Positions 25,601 through 39,904 are shown, numbered from the stretch's first letter. The stretch: DNA of 64,000 bases from Lunularia cruciata (GCA_948567375.1 OX419761.1:42880243-42944242), one strand, 5' to 3'. The notes: a model not told the origin generated them from the sequence alone. Translations and numbers: made by a program.

Positions 25601-27185
25601 TTAGCGGCTTATGAGCATGAAGAACTTGGTACCAGGGGTACTGGCACTCCTACAGCTACCACACCCAAATGGAGTCACTGATGAAGTCAGTTTATTTCCG
25701 TGCAGGGTTCTTATGAAAGTCTGGCTACTTACTTTTGATGTTGTGTTGATAAGCTCACGCTGAAATAGAGCATGTCGGGGTTGATCCCAGTCCTGATACA
25801 TTGGGTCATGGGCTTTAGCGTGTTTTCTGTATTAAGGCAGTGTGGTGGTTACTGCTGCTTAAAGTAACTCAAATCTGACTCAACTCGCTTATTCTCGAGG
25901 TTAATTATACTTGGTCAACAAAATCTCGTCGGCAGGAACTAATCATCCATTGAACCAACTCTAGATTAGGCTTCGCCATGTATCTTAGTTACTCTTGCTC
26001 GCACTAATCCTCGTCTGCAGGTACACACAACTAACAGGAGACTTCGCTGACCAGCGTGTGAACGACAACAATGAGGGATTTACTCCTCACACCTAGATTA
26101 GTCATGGCTTGTCCTGCAATCTGACGTGCGTATGAAACAGTGTTTTACCACGGGTTAACAACATGACTGCATGTGCAACGGCTTAGAGTCACCCGCCTTC
26201 CAGGCCGCTACGCATTGAACCCATAAAGGCTACATGTGGTATGAACAAATTTCTTCGCAGCTCCCCTTGCATGGAATGCAGATGTCAAACCTCATCCTTA
26301 ACTATCAGTTTCCATCGCTTAGACACGATCTGATGCTAGGAGGTGCTGAGGAAATCAATTTCATGAGCTTGTTCAGCATTTTCAGGTAGAAACCACTTGT
26401 TCCAAGGCGTGGAGGGTTTAGGTTGCAACCGACATTTGTTTGCAAAACGGTGCCACCCACCGTTTGAAATCTTCTGCAAAGAGTTGGAGTAGTCGGAGCA
26501 TTATACAGGATGGGCTCTCCACTTATAGCGCCGCAGACACCTAAGCATCTACCATCCCAACCTTCACCAGCATCTGTAATTCGGACGAAAGACTTCGCCT
26601 CACAATTATCGGCTGGGCTAGTGCCGAACAGCGAATCGTAACATTGGCTCCGTCTTTAGATTGCAAATTTGAAGGGGAATTTAGGAACTCCGACATTCAT
26701 AACCGTGTTGGAGACTGATGGGGTCTATTTCCCTTGTTCCCTTAATGTCTTCATTGGGATCCGGACTGAGAAGGCGTCTTTGTGGGCGTTCACACACTGT
26801 AGGAAACTGGGTGCTTGACCTAACAGTAAACATCATAAACTGTACGCAAAACTTCCCTGAAGAGAAATGAAAAAGAAAAGCGAGGTATGGGATACGATTT
26901 CCGCATTGTCTAGCCGAGAGGAAAGTGTCGTCCTGCACGAAAGGTCTCCACTAAATGTATCATTTAGATCAAAGTAGAATACTGCGTCACCAGGTCTCTT
27001 ATCTCACAGAGTGAGTCTCAGTCACACTACACTACACCGCTCTCAGATGAGCAGCAGGTCTTCATAGAATAGCAGCAGAAGTGCCCACCGTGTATGGGGC
27101 ACTCCCTTTCGTTTACCAAATATATCATATGAGGATCTTTATCACACAGCAGTAGTGTTTTGGCTATCAGTTGCTTTGTGACCTC
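25601..27185. other. Unassigned DNA between PHD gene and copia fragment
   Basis: Moderate-GC, gene-like composition but no long open frame and no recognised domain. I searched by eye for the missing 5' exons of the peroxidase (the distal-histidine motif around 'HFHDC') on the plus strand and did not find them. The minus-strand open stretch at 26,681-26,938 has no recognisable motif. Confidence 0.5.
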
Positions 27186-27188
27186 CCC

Positions 27189-28893
27189 TTAGAGTGGTTT
27201 AATGGTCTCTTCATATCCTACAAAAAGCATTCTCTCAGCCTTCTTTGTGAACTTCCTCCTCTGCTCCTTGGGGATATGAACATAGGCAGGACATCCAAAG
27301 ACTTTCAAAGCTGAAAGATTAGGTGTCTTACCACTCCAGCATTCTTCAGGAGTTCTTCCTTGCAATGCTGTGATACCATTGATATTTAAGAAAATTTGCA
27401 GTGCTAATTGCAGCACCCCAAAACTTTCTCTCCAGCTTGGCATATTGGAGCATTGCCAATGCTTTGTCCACCAATGTCCTATTGAACCTTTCTGCAACTC
27501 CATTATGTGCAGGACTGTCTCTGGCAGTACAGTCAAGGAGGATTCCTTTTTCTGACAAAAGAGAAGAATTCCTCATTCCTGTACTCTCTACCTCCAACTG
27601 TTCTCAATCACTTGACTTTCCTCCCAGTCTGCAATTCAGCCATGGCTACAAACTTCTGGAATTTTTGCAGCACTTCATCCTTGCTTTTCATGAGATAGAT
27701 AAAGCTCTTTCTACTGTAATCATCCACAAAGGAAATATAGTAGGCTGCTCCACTCAATGACTTCTCATGTATCCCCATACATCATAATGTATCCCCATAC
27801 ATCATAATGTATCCCCATACATCATAATGTATGACATCTAGAACACCATAAGCGCTAGATGAAGATTTCTTGGGAATAGGAGCCTTGTGTGCCTTACCTT
27901 CTGCACACCCAATGCAGAGCTCAAGTTTTCCTTTGGGATCTAGTTTCAACCCATCCACTACCTTCTCTAAAGCACATAGGTTTTACACTGACAAGTGCCC
28001 TAACCTCAAATGCCAGAGATGGATATCATTTCTGTTTTCTGCTACCAATGCAGAATCAGAACCATAAGCTTCCATCAACTTGAACAGCTTCCCTTTGGCT
28101 GTACCATACCCAAGGACTATCTCTCCTTTCTTCAAAGTACATTGATTTCTGTTGCTTTCAAACAGAACATCCACACCATGCTCCATGAGGCTATGTACTA
28201 ATATCAAGTTCTTGGTGTAATTTGGAACATACAGTACATTTTCCAAATAGTCTTTTTCAGAACATCCCATGAAGGCAATAGGAACTTTGCCAGTTCCTAA
28301 CACTGGATTCAAAATCCCAGGTCCACAACGAACACTCTTGGGAATCTTCAGAGGTTGAAGAGTTGAGAACAACTCCTTCTGATAACAGATACGAGAGGTG
28401 GCTCCTGAGTCCAAGAACCATCCAGAACCATTGGAGGACAATTGTGATTCTGCCAACATTTCACAATCCAGCTCTTCTGTTGAGTACCCCTCCTCATCGC
28501 TGACTATCTCATGGCCCTCCTCTGAGTTGTAAGCTGAACTCCCAGATTTTCGTCCCTTTACTGGTTGAGGTCTCTTGCCTGCCATCTTCAGCTCTAGTTC
28601 TCTCCTTTGTCCTCTCTTGGGACATATGAGTGCAATATGACCTTTCTCATGACAGAAATAACAAGTCCTGTCATCAACACTACTAACTCCTTTACCAGAT
28701 TTACTCACTCTGGTTTGCTCACTCTTCTATCTGGCACTCTTCTTGATTGAGAAGAAGCACTGAACAGAGCAACATCTCCCTGCTCATTTAACTTTAGCCC
28801 TTTTTCTTTCCTGTGTCTGCTAAACACCAGCAATTTGTGTATCACATAATCCCATGTGATAGTTTCAACAGGTAAAACTTGCAGAGCTACTAG
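27189..28893 (-). mobile_element. Ty1/copia fossil fragment (gag end, protease, integrase)
   Basis: Minus-strand pieces in element order: the end of gag with a CCHC knuckle 'CYFCHEKGHIALIC' (about 28,640); a protease start 'WFLDSGATSRIC' (about 28,400), the classic copia pre-protease signature; the integrase N-terminus 'LWHLRLGHLS' (about 27,990); and the integrase core end 'NGVAERFNRTL' with 'KVFGCPAYVHIP' (about 27,540-27,260). RT, RNase H and both LTRs are not seen, so this is an internal fragment with a few breaks. It abuts peroxidase exon sequence directly on its right. Confidence 0.9.
27765..27824. repeat. Three tandem 20-bp units inside copia fragment
   Basis: The unit atgtatccccatacatcata is present three times head to tail without visible mismatch, and a partial fourth copy (atgtat) follows. 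It lies in the integrase part of the copia fragment, near where a 'DVWG' motif is encoded. Identity between units suggests a recent slippage or duplication event. Confidence 0.9.
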
Positions 28894-29886
<993 letters not shown>

Positions 29887-30296
29887 TCGGGTTATTGGGG
29901 AGTAGCAGATCTGCACGCGTAGATTTATGTAGATTTATATGTGCTGGACATTTCATTTGGACGAAACTGTCTGGACGTCCGCCAGGAGATATCTTCCACA
30001 ATTGTTTGCTTTGAATTTGTAAAAAATCCCGCTCATCCATTGAGTTGGGAACTGTTAGCTTGCATTGCATCATTGTAAAAAGTGTTCTTGCACCATTCTT
30101 GAAAGGGGGCCCCGGGGTTCCATTTGCATATGACTTTACATTTCGAGAACTCAATTTGAAACGCTTTAGTGATGTGCATCCGACTGATATTGAACACCTC
30201 CGATTTGTGGTGTAACATCATTCATATTATTCCTTATTACAATGCGAATGCTTTGTTTAAGTAGACTAAACTGTGAACAAGCATGTCTCTCGTTCA
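29887..30296 (+). other. Peroxidase 3' flank
   Basis: Mixed-composition DNA following the stop codon, likely the former 3' untranslated region. No clear AATAAA was found; plant poly(A) signals are often degenerate. The change to extreme AT content is abrupt at about 30,297. Confidence 0.4.
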
Positions 30297-31110
30297 AAAT
30301 GAACTTTTTCTAATTATTATGAATTATGATTGTAAATGAATTTAAATTTATTATTCTAAAATTAATATTTAAAATTTTGTATGATTTTTAAATATTATGA
30401 TATTATAAAAATATAAAAATTCTAAAGTTATTTATATTTTTAAAAATTAAGAATTAAATTTTAAGTATTATTCTCTTCAAAAATATAACAAAAAATAATT
30501 AATAAAATAAAATAAAATAAAATATGTTTTATTTATATATTTATAAAATAATTATATACTAAAATTAGGAAATATTTGAATGATATTAAATTAAAAATAA
30601 AATTTAAAAATATTGATATTATATAAATATTTCTATACTAATATAAAATAATAAATTAAAAATCAAATAAAATTTAAAATCTAAAAAAGTATCCATAGCA
30701 TGTGAATATTCTCTCAAAAATAAGATATTATTTTAATATAATTATTGAATCAATAATTCTTTTACATGAAATTTTTTTGGACAAAAAAAATTTAAAACAT
30801 AAAAATTTATGTGCTCAATAATTTTTAATTTTTAATTTAAAATAAAAGAAAATAAAATTAATATCAAATCAATATATTAAAATAAAATAATAAATTTTGT
30901 TATTTTATTATTTTAATAAAATCCATTTATTCTAATTATAATTAAATATAATTAATATAGAATTATTATTTATTTTTCTATAAATAATAATGTTAAAATA
31001 TTTATAATATCAAAGTAAATATTATAATAACATATATATACAGAAATATATATTACATAACATTATAACAATTACCTAACTATATATTGGTTCAATTCAA
31101 TAATTATCTA
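30297..31110. other. Extremely AT-rich block
   Basis: About 800 bases made almost entirely of A and T, roughly 85-90% by eye, with runs such as 'aataaaataaaataaaataaaat'. It has no open frames of note and no terminal repeats that I can see. It separates the peroxidase 3' flank from the family B extra-ORF remnant and takes the place where a family B 3' LTR would be expected. Confidence 0.7.
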
Positions 31111-34100
31111 ACTTTTTTATATTTACTTCTTCAAATATCACTTCTGTCACCGATCCGATCCAATGTCTCCCTCAATTTTGGCTTCTATACTCAAATTACC
31201 TTCAATTGCTTCCTTTAGTTTGAGTTCAGCTACAACTTCTTTTATCTCTATCCTATCTTCAATCTGAACTAAAATTTAAATCATTACTATACTATCTACC
31301 TTCTTATTCTCTCCTCTAACTTCTTCAAATGCCTTAGGAAATTCACCCAAAGACACTTGAATTCCTACTTCATTTACATCACATCGGGTTCCTACTTACA
31401 CATTACTTGGAAGCTCATCTAATTTGGATCTCACAAGATCTAATCTAAAACAAAAATTATCTCATATCTCTAACATCTTCCTATTTATTCTCTCTCTCTT
31501 AAGCAAATCACAACTTGTTCATATCTACAACTTTTGCTTTCCACTTCCTCATCTCTTGCACTAACAACTTCAACTTGTGCAATCTTGCTTCTTCCATCCT
31601 CACTTTGGCTTCAATACTTAAACATCACCTTCACTCTTACAATGACTTCTCCGATTGAGTATGATGTACTCTCGTGAACTATCTTCTCCCCACTCCTCTT
31701 TGCTTCCAACTCATTCTGATACATCTTCAACTCATCCTCAAGTTTGGCTTTTAGTGCTTCTTTCTCCTCCACATGTTGGACAAGTTGAGTCTCTGCACTT
31801 TTGATCAATCCGCACAACCTCTCCTCCTCTCAATTTCTATCAATCAACTCATGCTGATAGGCCCAATCCTTCTCCTCAACAATTTTGCTCCATCACAAGT
31901 GCCATTGCCTTTAAATGTATTGCCTCCAATTGTGCATCAGAGAATTCTCTCTTCATCTTCTCAAATGCTGCCTTTTGATCCTTCAATTCTTGAGCTCATC
32001 ATGCTTCACAAAAATCTCCTAGAAATTATCAAAGCTCTTCTTCAAAGAACAATGTCAACCCAAAGTTCTTTGGCTTCTTCCTCTACTTGCGTTAACCTTC
32101 ATCCTTAACTTCAAGACTTCTTCATTCAAGAACTTCACTACGTCTAGCTCATCCTTCACTTCAAGATGATCTTTCTTAAGATTCTCCTTCCTCTTCTGCA
32201 ACTCCGACAATAAAGGGCTGGCAATCTTTCATAGATGGGCTATTCCCTTGAACTCTTCATCATCTTTTCTTTCTTCAGCTTTGGTTGGTGCTTCTTCTGC
32301 TGGTGCCTTACCCTGAAGTGATCTTCTCACCTTCAACATCACCTCTTCCAAGCTTTCTTCTTTCTCCTCGGCTTTACTTGGTCCCGCAACTACGACCTAC
32401 AAAGTTCTCTTTGATCTCACTCCTCTTGGAAACATCAAGGCTGGCTCCTCTTCTCTTTCCTCAAAAATGTCTACCTCAGCCAACTCCACATACTAGTTGT
32501 CTCTTCCTTCCATGCATGCAATTTGTGCATGGAATTCCTGATCATCTTCTTCAGCCCCTTCTTCCACTTATTGTTAGACTTTGGGCTCTCCCTCACTCTT
32601 ACTGCTAGACTCCCTACTTTGCAATGTGAGCTCTTTTTCTTCTTCAAAGTCTTCACACTTTGACTTGACTTCTCCTTCTGATTCTTCTTCCAAAGACTGG
32701 TTCGTCACCACTGCAATCTCTTGCTTTGGATTCAGCCTCCTTGTCTTTTGTGGCTGAACTGGTGACACTCTTTCTTTGGATCTACCTTGCTTCCTCAACC
32801 TTAGGATACTCACCAACACTATCATCTCTTTCCTTGTCCTGATGAAGTGTTCATTGCCTTCACGGACTTGCCTTATGAAGCATTGCTTGTTTGGATCTGC
32901 AACTCAATGTAGATCAAGGTGAAAGTGTGACACCATCCTTCCTTTCTTGTCCAAGCTAAGTAGGTTCAGTCCTTAATAGAAATGGGCTGAAAAGGGTACA
33001 AAGTAATGGGGTAGTTGGTCCATTCTCCAATTATTGATCATCTTACCGACTCTCTAGTGAAAACACTTTGCCCAATTCATCACTTCTCCAACAAACATTT
33101 AGTCAAAGAACATAGCCTATTGCTTCATAGCATAGGTGGTTTTCTCTAACTTAAAAATTACCATCAAAGTGAAGAATATACCCCTTCATATTGGTTCTTT
33201 ATAGCTACCAACCTTATACCTATTCTTAGTGTGAGGAGCACTAGAAGAATTCCTCACCTCTGTTGTTTCTTCCAAAGACTCATGCTTCCAATAGAAGGTG
33301 ACTCCTCCTACTTCTCTTGCTTCTCTACCCAAGACCAATGTCCAATCTTGCTCAGTCCATTAAGCCAAATTTCCTCTCTTCCTCCCTTCCCTTCTATCTT
33401 GGGACCATCCTTGCAATTGTGGACAGCAATTTCTACCATGAAGCCCGGAAAACTTAAATGCAAGTTCTATGCCAGAAAGGTGATGCAAAGACTGCTCAAG
33501 ACTTTAATCCTTGCCACTACATCTAATCTTCAAATTACAAGACTCCTTACCAAACTCTGCTTGTTGAGACATTTCAAAACTTCCTTGATAAAGTCTCAAT
33601 CTTATAGTATTTTGTTGTGTGGTCATTCTTCAATTGATTGTCAATTGACACACAGATTTTTCATGTCCATTGTCTATCACTCTCAATGTTATCTTGATAC
33701 CGAGGTAACCATCTTCTTTTCCAAAACTTTCTTGATTGGCTAGGCCCAAGAAAAGGTTATTACAAGTTCTTCAGATCAGGTTGCACATCACGATGCAAAG
33801 TATCATCACTTTGGGTCTATCCTTCCCTAAGTCTGACCCAAGTCCTTCTAACCCTGACCCAAAGTTCACTTCTTTGGGTCTATGCCAAACACATGTTTTA
33901 ACTCTTCTATTCTTCATTAAGCCACAATTCGGCTTCAACAATACACTTCTTTTCAAAAATGAAAAATGTGGGTACCACATACCCCCTCCCTCAAATGTGA
34001 GCATCCCCATGAACATCAACTCTCTCTTCTTTGGACAAGTCCAAGTCCACAAGCCAATATTTTTTGACTCTCCACTTGTTCACTTGAGTAGCAAATGGGT

Positions 34101-34329
34101 TTCCTTCCAGGTCTACAAGTTAAATTGAGCCATTGTTATAAATATGCATTACACAATATGGCCCTATCCACCTTAAAAGCAGCTTTCCTAGAAAAATATT
34201 CAGTGATTGTCATACAACAAGATCAAATCTCCTCCCAAACAGCAATAGGCTTCACTTATTATGCTTGACTTTCCATTGTTCTTGTATCTCCTTTGTGATT
34301 TGCCTTGCATTGTCTCTTTTCTCTTATAA
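31111..34329 (-). mobile_element. Family B fossil, 3' part: integrase C-end and extra ORF
   Basis: Minus-strand continuation of the family B element interrupted by A1. From right to left: integrase C-terminal region (about 34,330-33,940); then the extra ORF with its upstream domain (about 33,800-33,230), a middle K/E-rich part (about 32,830-32,470), and a coiled-coil C-terminal part (about 32,300-31,140). The coiled-coil part has segments such as 'VEEKEALKAKLEDELKMYQ' (31,611-31,817). Extra ORFs between integrase and the 3' LTR are known in several plant Ty3/gypsy lineages; this one shows no recognisable envelope features. The copy is old and broken many times. A 3' LTR was not found to its left. 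Confidence 0.72.
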
Positions 34330-34334
34330 CCACA
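34330..34334. repeat. Target-site duplication of A1, left copy
   Basis: CCACA immediately before the A1 5' LTR, matched exactly by CCACA at 40,642-40,646. A 5-bp duplication is the expected size for Ty3/gypsy integration. Confidence 0.88.
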
Positions 34335-35066
34335 TGTAATACCAAGAGCTAGCCATATGATCTAGATGTGAAATTTGGTTTGGTAATATCTAGAATGATG
34401 TTATACAAGATGGTCAACATAGATCAGATAGAAATATCACCAAAAGAGTACTTCTATTAATAGAAAAAAAACCAAAATAGACTTGAGAACCTTAGAACCA
34501 ATAGCCAGACATATGATTTAAAGGTGAGAATTGGTTTGGTAACATCTGGAAGGATGTTACATATGATGGACTAAACAGATCAGAAAGAAGTATCACCAAA
34601 AGGGGACCTCTTCTAATAGAGTAGGAATCGAAATATGCTTAAAATCTTTGAAGGCAATTTCAGAGGCCTAAACGGATGAATTACGCCTCAAAAATGTGCA
34701 GATTCCCCACCAATAGAGGATAGGTTGGCCTTCCCTCTCCCTTAGTTTGTCTTGTCAAGAGCTTTCCAATGGTACCTTACATGATTCTGAGATTCCTATA
34801 GGAAGATTTTCTAAAAGATTCCCTTTGGTCAAAGCTTGTTTGACCAAGCAGATAGGACCTAGACCGACATGTCACCCATCCAAGTAAGTAATCCAAGGAT
34901 GGAACTTGCTGACATGTCACCTATCTATGTGCCTAATCCTATGGTGGAGCTTCCTTGGAGGAGATCCTCTTTGTCTAAATAATAAAGAGAAGGTGCTCCT
35001 TTAGGGCACCAAATGTTTAGTGTGTAATATGTGTTTTATCTCTTCTCTTGTCCTTGGAGTATTACA
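34335..35066 (+). repeat. A1 5' LTR
   Basis: Starts TGTAATACC and ends ATTACA, 732 bases. It contains an internal imperfect direct duplication: unit 1 about 34,351-34,502 and unit 2 about 34,503-34,655. The units share 'catatgat', 'ttggtttggtaa', 'atcagaaag/atcagatag' and 'tatcaccaaaag'. A possible TATAAT-like 'ataataaagagaagg' lies near the 3' end. Confidence 0.92.
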
Positions 35067-35067
35067 A

Positions 35068-35079
35068 TGGTATTAGAGC
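35068..35079 (+). other. A1 primer-binding site (tRNA-iMet type)
   Basis: TGGTATTAGAGC, one base after the LTR end, differs by one base from the standard TGGTATCAGAGC. The A2 copy has TGGTATCAAAGC at 42,308. Confidence 0.85.
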
Positions 35080-38000
35080 AAGTGTCTTAGTCCAAGAGAG
35101 TGGATCACCCCTCTTGGAAGAGCACGGACTACTAAAACTGAGTAATTTGAGGTGGAGAACATAGAGTAATTGTTAGACTTAGGAGGGACTTTAGAGAGCG
35201 GACGGGATGGATGCACCAAGAGGAAAATTTTACGCACTTACCTTCCTATTCCCATCCATTCCATATCAAGGTTATATACATCCAGCATAAGCAAATGAGA
35301 GTATTGCTAGTTTATCACTTTGGAGCAGAATTCATGGATATGGTGATGAACTCACCACACCCGGTGATTCTACTTGTGGTGATATATGACAAAGAGTGGG
35401 ATTTGGCAATTTACATTCTATTATGATAATATGGATGTGAATGTCCCAAATCCTCTCCCTTTCAACACTCAAGTAGAAATCCATTATGTAGTAAGACCGA
35501 AAGTGATGTTTAGAGATTTTGTGGTTAGGAATTTAAGCGAGGAGTATTATCAATGAGTGATAGCTTTTGAGGTCCCAATGGTAGTTCCATAGTTTGTGCA
35601 CCTTCCAAAGTGATCATATTGACTCTATATTGAAGTAGGCATTAGCAATTGAGTGTTGTAGGAACCATGGATCCGCAATTGCAAGAGCTAGTGCAAGGAA
35701 TGCAAGCGATGTTGAATGAATTTTGAGAGATTAAGATGACCATGGAGACATTACAAAGTCAAGTGCAAATCCTCAAGAATGATCAAGCCATGCAAGAAGA
35801 AGAGCCGTCTCAAAACCCAATACACGCGACTAAAGTACTTGGAGAGGCACCTGTGCCTACAAACCCTATCAACAATGAAGCCACATTGCTACTCCGGATG
35901 AAGAAGACCTGCAACATTGAGCCTTACAAGGGGCAACGTATGATGGGAATAGTGGAAAATTGGATCTTGAGAATGAATCAATATTTCTGTTTGTTCTCAA
36001 CAGAGATCATGGAACATGCTATAGGCGTGTTTGCATGTGATTACTTGACCGATAAAGCCCTCACATGGTATGATGCGTGGGAACAATCCATGTTGGCAGA
36101 GAGAATGGAGGTCATGTGGATAGTAATGCAAGAAGGATTGCTAAAGGATTTCTAATTGGTGGATTCTATACAGATGGCTCAAACCTGACTATGGGGATTT
36201 AGATAGAAGAATAACATACAAGAGTATGTGGAGGCATTTTTGGATCTACAAGTTGCAATAACCAACATGAGTCCAACAGAGGCTCTCGACAATTTCAAAC
36301 AAAGGTTAAAGGAACGGATTTGCCAAGAAGTCATGGTGCAAAATCCTAGCACGGTATTTGAAGCCATTGCTTGTGCATAGAGAATAGTCGGAGCATTGGG
36401 TGGAGGTGAAGGAGTAGTTCCACCTCAATATTATTGGGCAGAAATGTCACACATGGGTGGACCAGTACTGATGGAATTGGGCAACCTTTGATTTTGAGAT
36501 CAAGGAGCACGACCGCTTCAAGGGGAGCGTGGACGGGTAGAAGAACAAAGAGATGGAGTCCCACAAGGAGAAGGAACTCAAAGAGAACAACGCCGTTGTT
36601 ATAATTGTGGTTGTATTGGGCACATATCTACCAACTATTGCACTTGTTTCTGTAGAGGCCCTCGGCCTTCGTACATGTGATCTTTGAACAACATGGAGAG
36701 GCGCATTGAAGAAGAAGAGGTGGAAATCACTTTGGAAAAAGAGATTGCCAGTAAATGTACTTTGCAGCCTTACTGGCTCAATAAGGAAGAAGAGAAGCGA
36801 GGGAAGGAAGAAGACTAATGCGCAAAGATCCTGAAAGGCAACCTCACAATTGATTGTCGTGAATGGAGTCCTAGAAGGCAATCAAGTGAGAGTATTAATC
36901 AATCTAGGAGCAACACAACATTTCTTATCTTGCTCTGTTGCAATAAGATTGGGAATGGATCTAGAGAGAGATAGGAGTGAAGAAGTAGAGTTGCCTAATG
37001 GGCAAACAGAGAGGATTGAATCACTACCTAGACGGGTAACACTCTCTATAGGAGAATATCAAGAAGTAATTGAGTGGTGAGTGATACAATTAGCTTGTTA
37101 TGATGCAATCTTAGGCATGCCATGGATGGAGCATTACAACCCTATGGTAGATTGGAGGAAGAAAGTAGTGAGAACCCACCAATGGTCAATCATTGGGGTT
37201 AGAGAAAAATCACCCAGGCAGGATCTGCCTCTATATGTCATAGGGATGACAACTATCTATAAGACCGATAGATGTTTCATGGGTCTAATAAGAGAAGTCT
37301 AGAGTGCACAACTTGATGGACAAGTTCCTGAGAAATTGAAGGTTGTGGTAGATGAATTTCAAGATGTCTTTCCTGATGATCTACCCTCAAGATTACCACC
37401 AAAAAGGAAAGTAGATCATAAAATTGAGACACTCCCGAGGAAGATACCTCCTTGTAAGGCCCCATATAGCCTATCACCTCATGAGTTAGAGGAGTGTAAG
37501 ACTCAAATTGAGGAGATGCTGCAAAAGGGGTTCATCCAACCTAGCATATCACCATATGGGGTTCTTGTCTTGTTTGTGAAGAAGAAGGATGGTACAATGC
37601 GCATGTGCATTGACTATCTAGGTCTCAATCAGCAAATAGTGAAGAACAAATACCCCTTACCTGGCATGGATGACCTGTTTGATCAACTCTATGGAGCGAG
37701 ATACCTCACCAAATTGGACTTGCAAAGTGGTTACAATCAAATCCAAATTGTAGAGGAGGATGTGTACAAAATTGCCTTTCAAACCAAGTATAGCCACTTC
37801 AAGTATCTTGTGATGCCTTTTGGCCTCACCAATGCACCTGCCACTTTCATGAGTTTAATGAATGACATATTTTGTCCATACTTGGATAAGTCTGTTATTG
37901 TCTTCTTGGACGATATCTTAGTATACAGTAGCACAATGATGGAACACAAACAACATCTACGAGAGGTCTTCTAGATTCTAAGACAGAATCAATTGTATGC

Positions 38001-39904
38001 CAAAAGCTCAAAGTGCAAGTTTGGCAAGTCTGTAGTAGACTACTTGGGGCATAGAGTAAGTGTAGAGGGCATTCAAGTATTGACAGATAAAATAGAGGTC
38101 ATTCAAAAATAGCGGGCCCCAGAAGATCAGACTCAAATCAAGAGCTTCTTGGGGTTGACAAGATTCTATCATAGATTTGTCAAGGACTTCTCCAAGGTTG
38201 CATAGCTTTTAGCAGCACTACTTGGCAATGGGAAGAAGTGGACATGGGGAACTGCACAAGAGTTAGTCTTTCAAGAATTGAAAGCCACTTTGCTACATGC
38301 ACCAATCTTGAAGTGGGATGACCCAAAACGACCAATCAAGTTGGCTATAGATGCATCAAGTGTAGCAATAGGAGCAATCCTACAACAAGAGTGGCATGAT
38401 GGATGGCATCCAATTGCATATTTATCTTGAAAGTTGTTACCGATAGATCATAACTACCACACCATAGTACAAGAAGAGCTGGCCATTGTTTTGGCAACCA
38501 AGCATTGGAAGCACTATCTGGGCAAGAAGGCATTTGTAGTAGAGACAGACCACAAACCACTAGTCTACCTCAAGATGTAGAAGGATCTATCTCATCGCTA
38601 GATTCGGTGGGCAAAGTGGCAAACATGCTTCAACATGTCAATCACCTACGTGGAAGGTAAGAAGAAACTTGTAGATGGATTCACCCGCATGCCAATGGCA
38701 AACAACTTGGTGGCAGAGGTTAAAATTAACCTTGAATTCTGGCCAAAGATTCTGGCTGCTACAAAAACTGATCCGTAGATTGTAGAAGTGCAATCATCCA
38801 AAGGCATCAATAGTATCCAAGGACTCACCTTTTGTGATGGCAGATTATGGATCCCAAATGTCCCAAAATTACGCACCACCATTCTAGCAGAATTTCATGA
38901 TTTGGCTATTGCAGGTCATGTCGGAGTGGATAAGACCTTAGATGTAGTCTAGCGCCATTACTATTGGCCCAAGATGAGCAATGACGTGATGGACTATGTG
39001 CACAACTGCCTACTTTGTCAACAGAACAAAGCTTCTAATCAAAGCTCTTGCAAGGCTCCTTCAACCTCTCCCCATGCCTACCCAATGTTGGGAACAAGTG
39101 AGTATGGATCTTGTATGTGAATTACCCAAGACCACCTCAAGGTTTGACTCCATTGTGGTCTTTGTGGACTGGCTGAGAAAAATGATTCATGTACGCCCTA
39201 CCACCAAGGATGTGACCACTCCACAACTAGCTCAACTATACTTAGATGCAGTCTTTTCTCACCATGGTTTGTCTAGAGTACTTATCACCGATAGAGGCAC
39301 TCAATTCACCAGTTTGTTTTGGCAAACACTCTTTGGTTTCTTCAAAACCAAGTTGGCTATGTCCACAACTTACCACCCACAAACAGATGGCCAAACAGAG
39401 CGGGCTAATTGCACGATTGAAGACATGTTACGCGGCTTCACCTTAGAAGAGCAAGAGAGGTGGGACACCCTACTCCCCTTGGTGGAATTTGCTTACAACA
39501 ATTCAGTGAATGCATCTACCTAGGTCACTCCGTTCTTCCTCATGTATGATAAGCATCCCTTCACACCTTCTAGCTTGACGAAGATCCATCTAGTGTTCCA
39601 TGTTTCCCTACTATGCAAATATGCTCCCTGATCAGGCCAGTGTCATTCCACACAAGACATTTGACCTTGGCCAACACTCATTGATGGCACAGAAGAATAT
39701 GAAGTGGAGCGTATTCTCCAAAAATGCATGCATGGTACTGACCATCCACGGGTAGATTATCTAGTATAGTGGAAAGGTTACCTCCTCTATCATGCCAAGC
39801 AACATAGGAGCCTGCTGCCAATTTGACACATGCACCGGTGTTGGTGCAAGCATTTTAGCAACAATTGCACAACAAGGACATTGCGTCTTAAAAGGAGGGA
39901 AGTC

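Noticed and set aside
26681-26938. 85-codon minus-strand open frame
   Set aside because: No recognisable motif, atypical composition and no support from neighbours.
25601-27185. Missing first exons of the peroxidase
   Set aside because: No sequence encoding the distal-histidine region or a signal peptide in a suitable frame could be found by eye.
27765-27824. Possible CRISPR-like or satellite array (three 20-bp units)
   Set aside because: Units are directly adjacent without spacers and lie in a copia integrase fragment of a eukaryotic genome.
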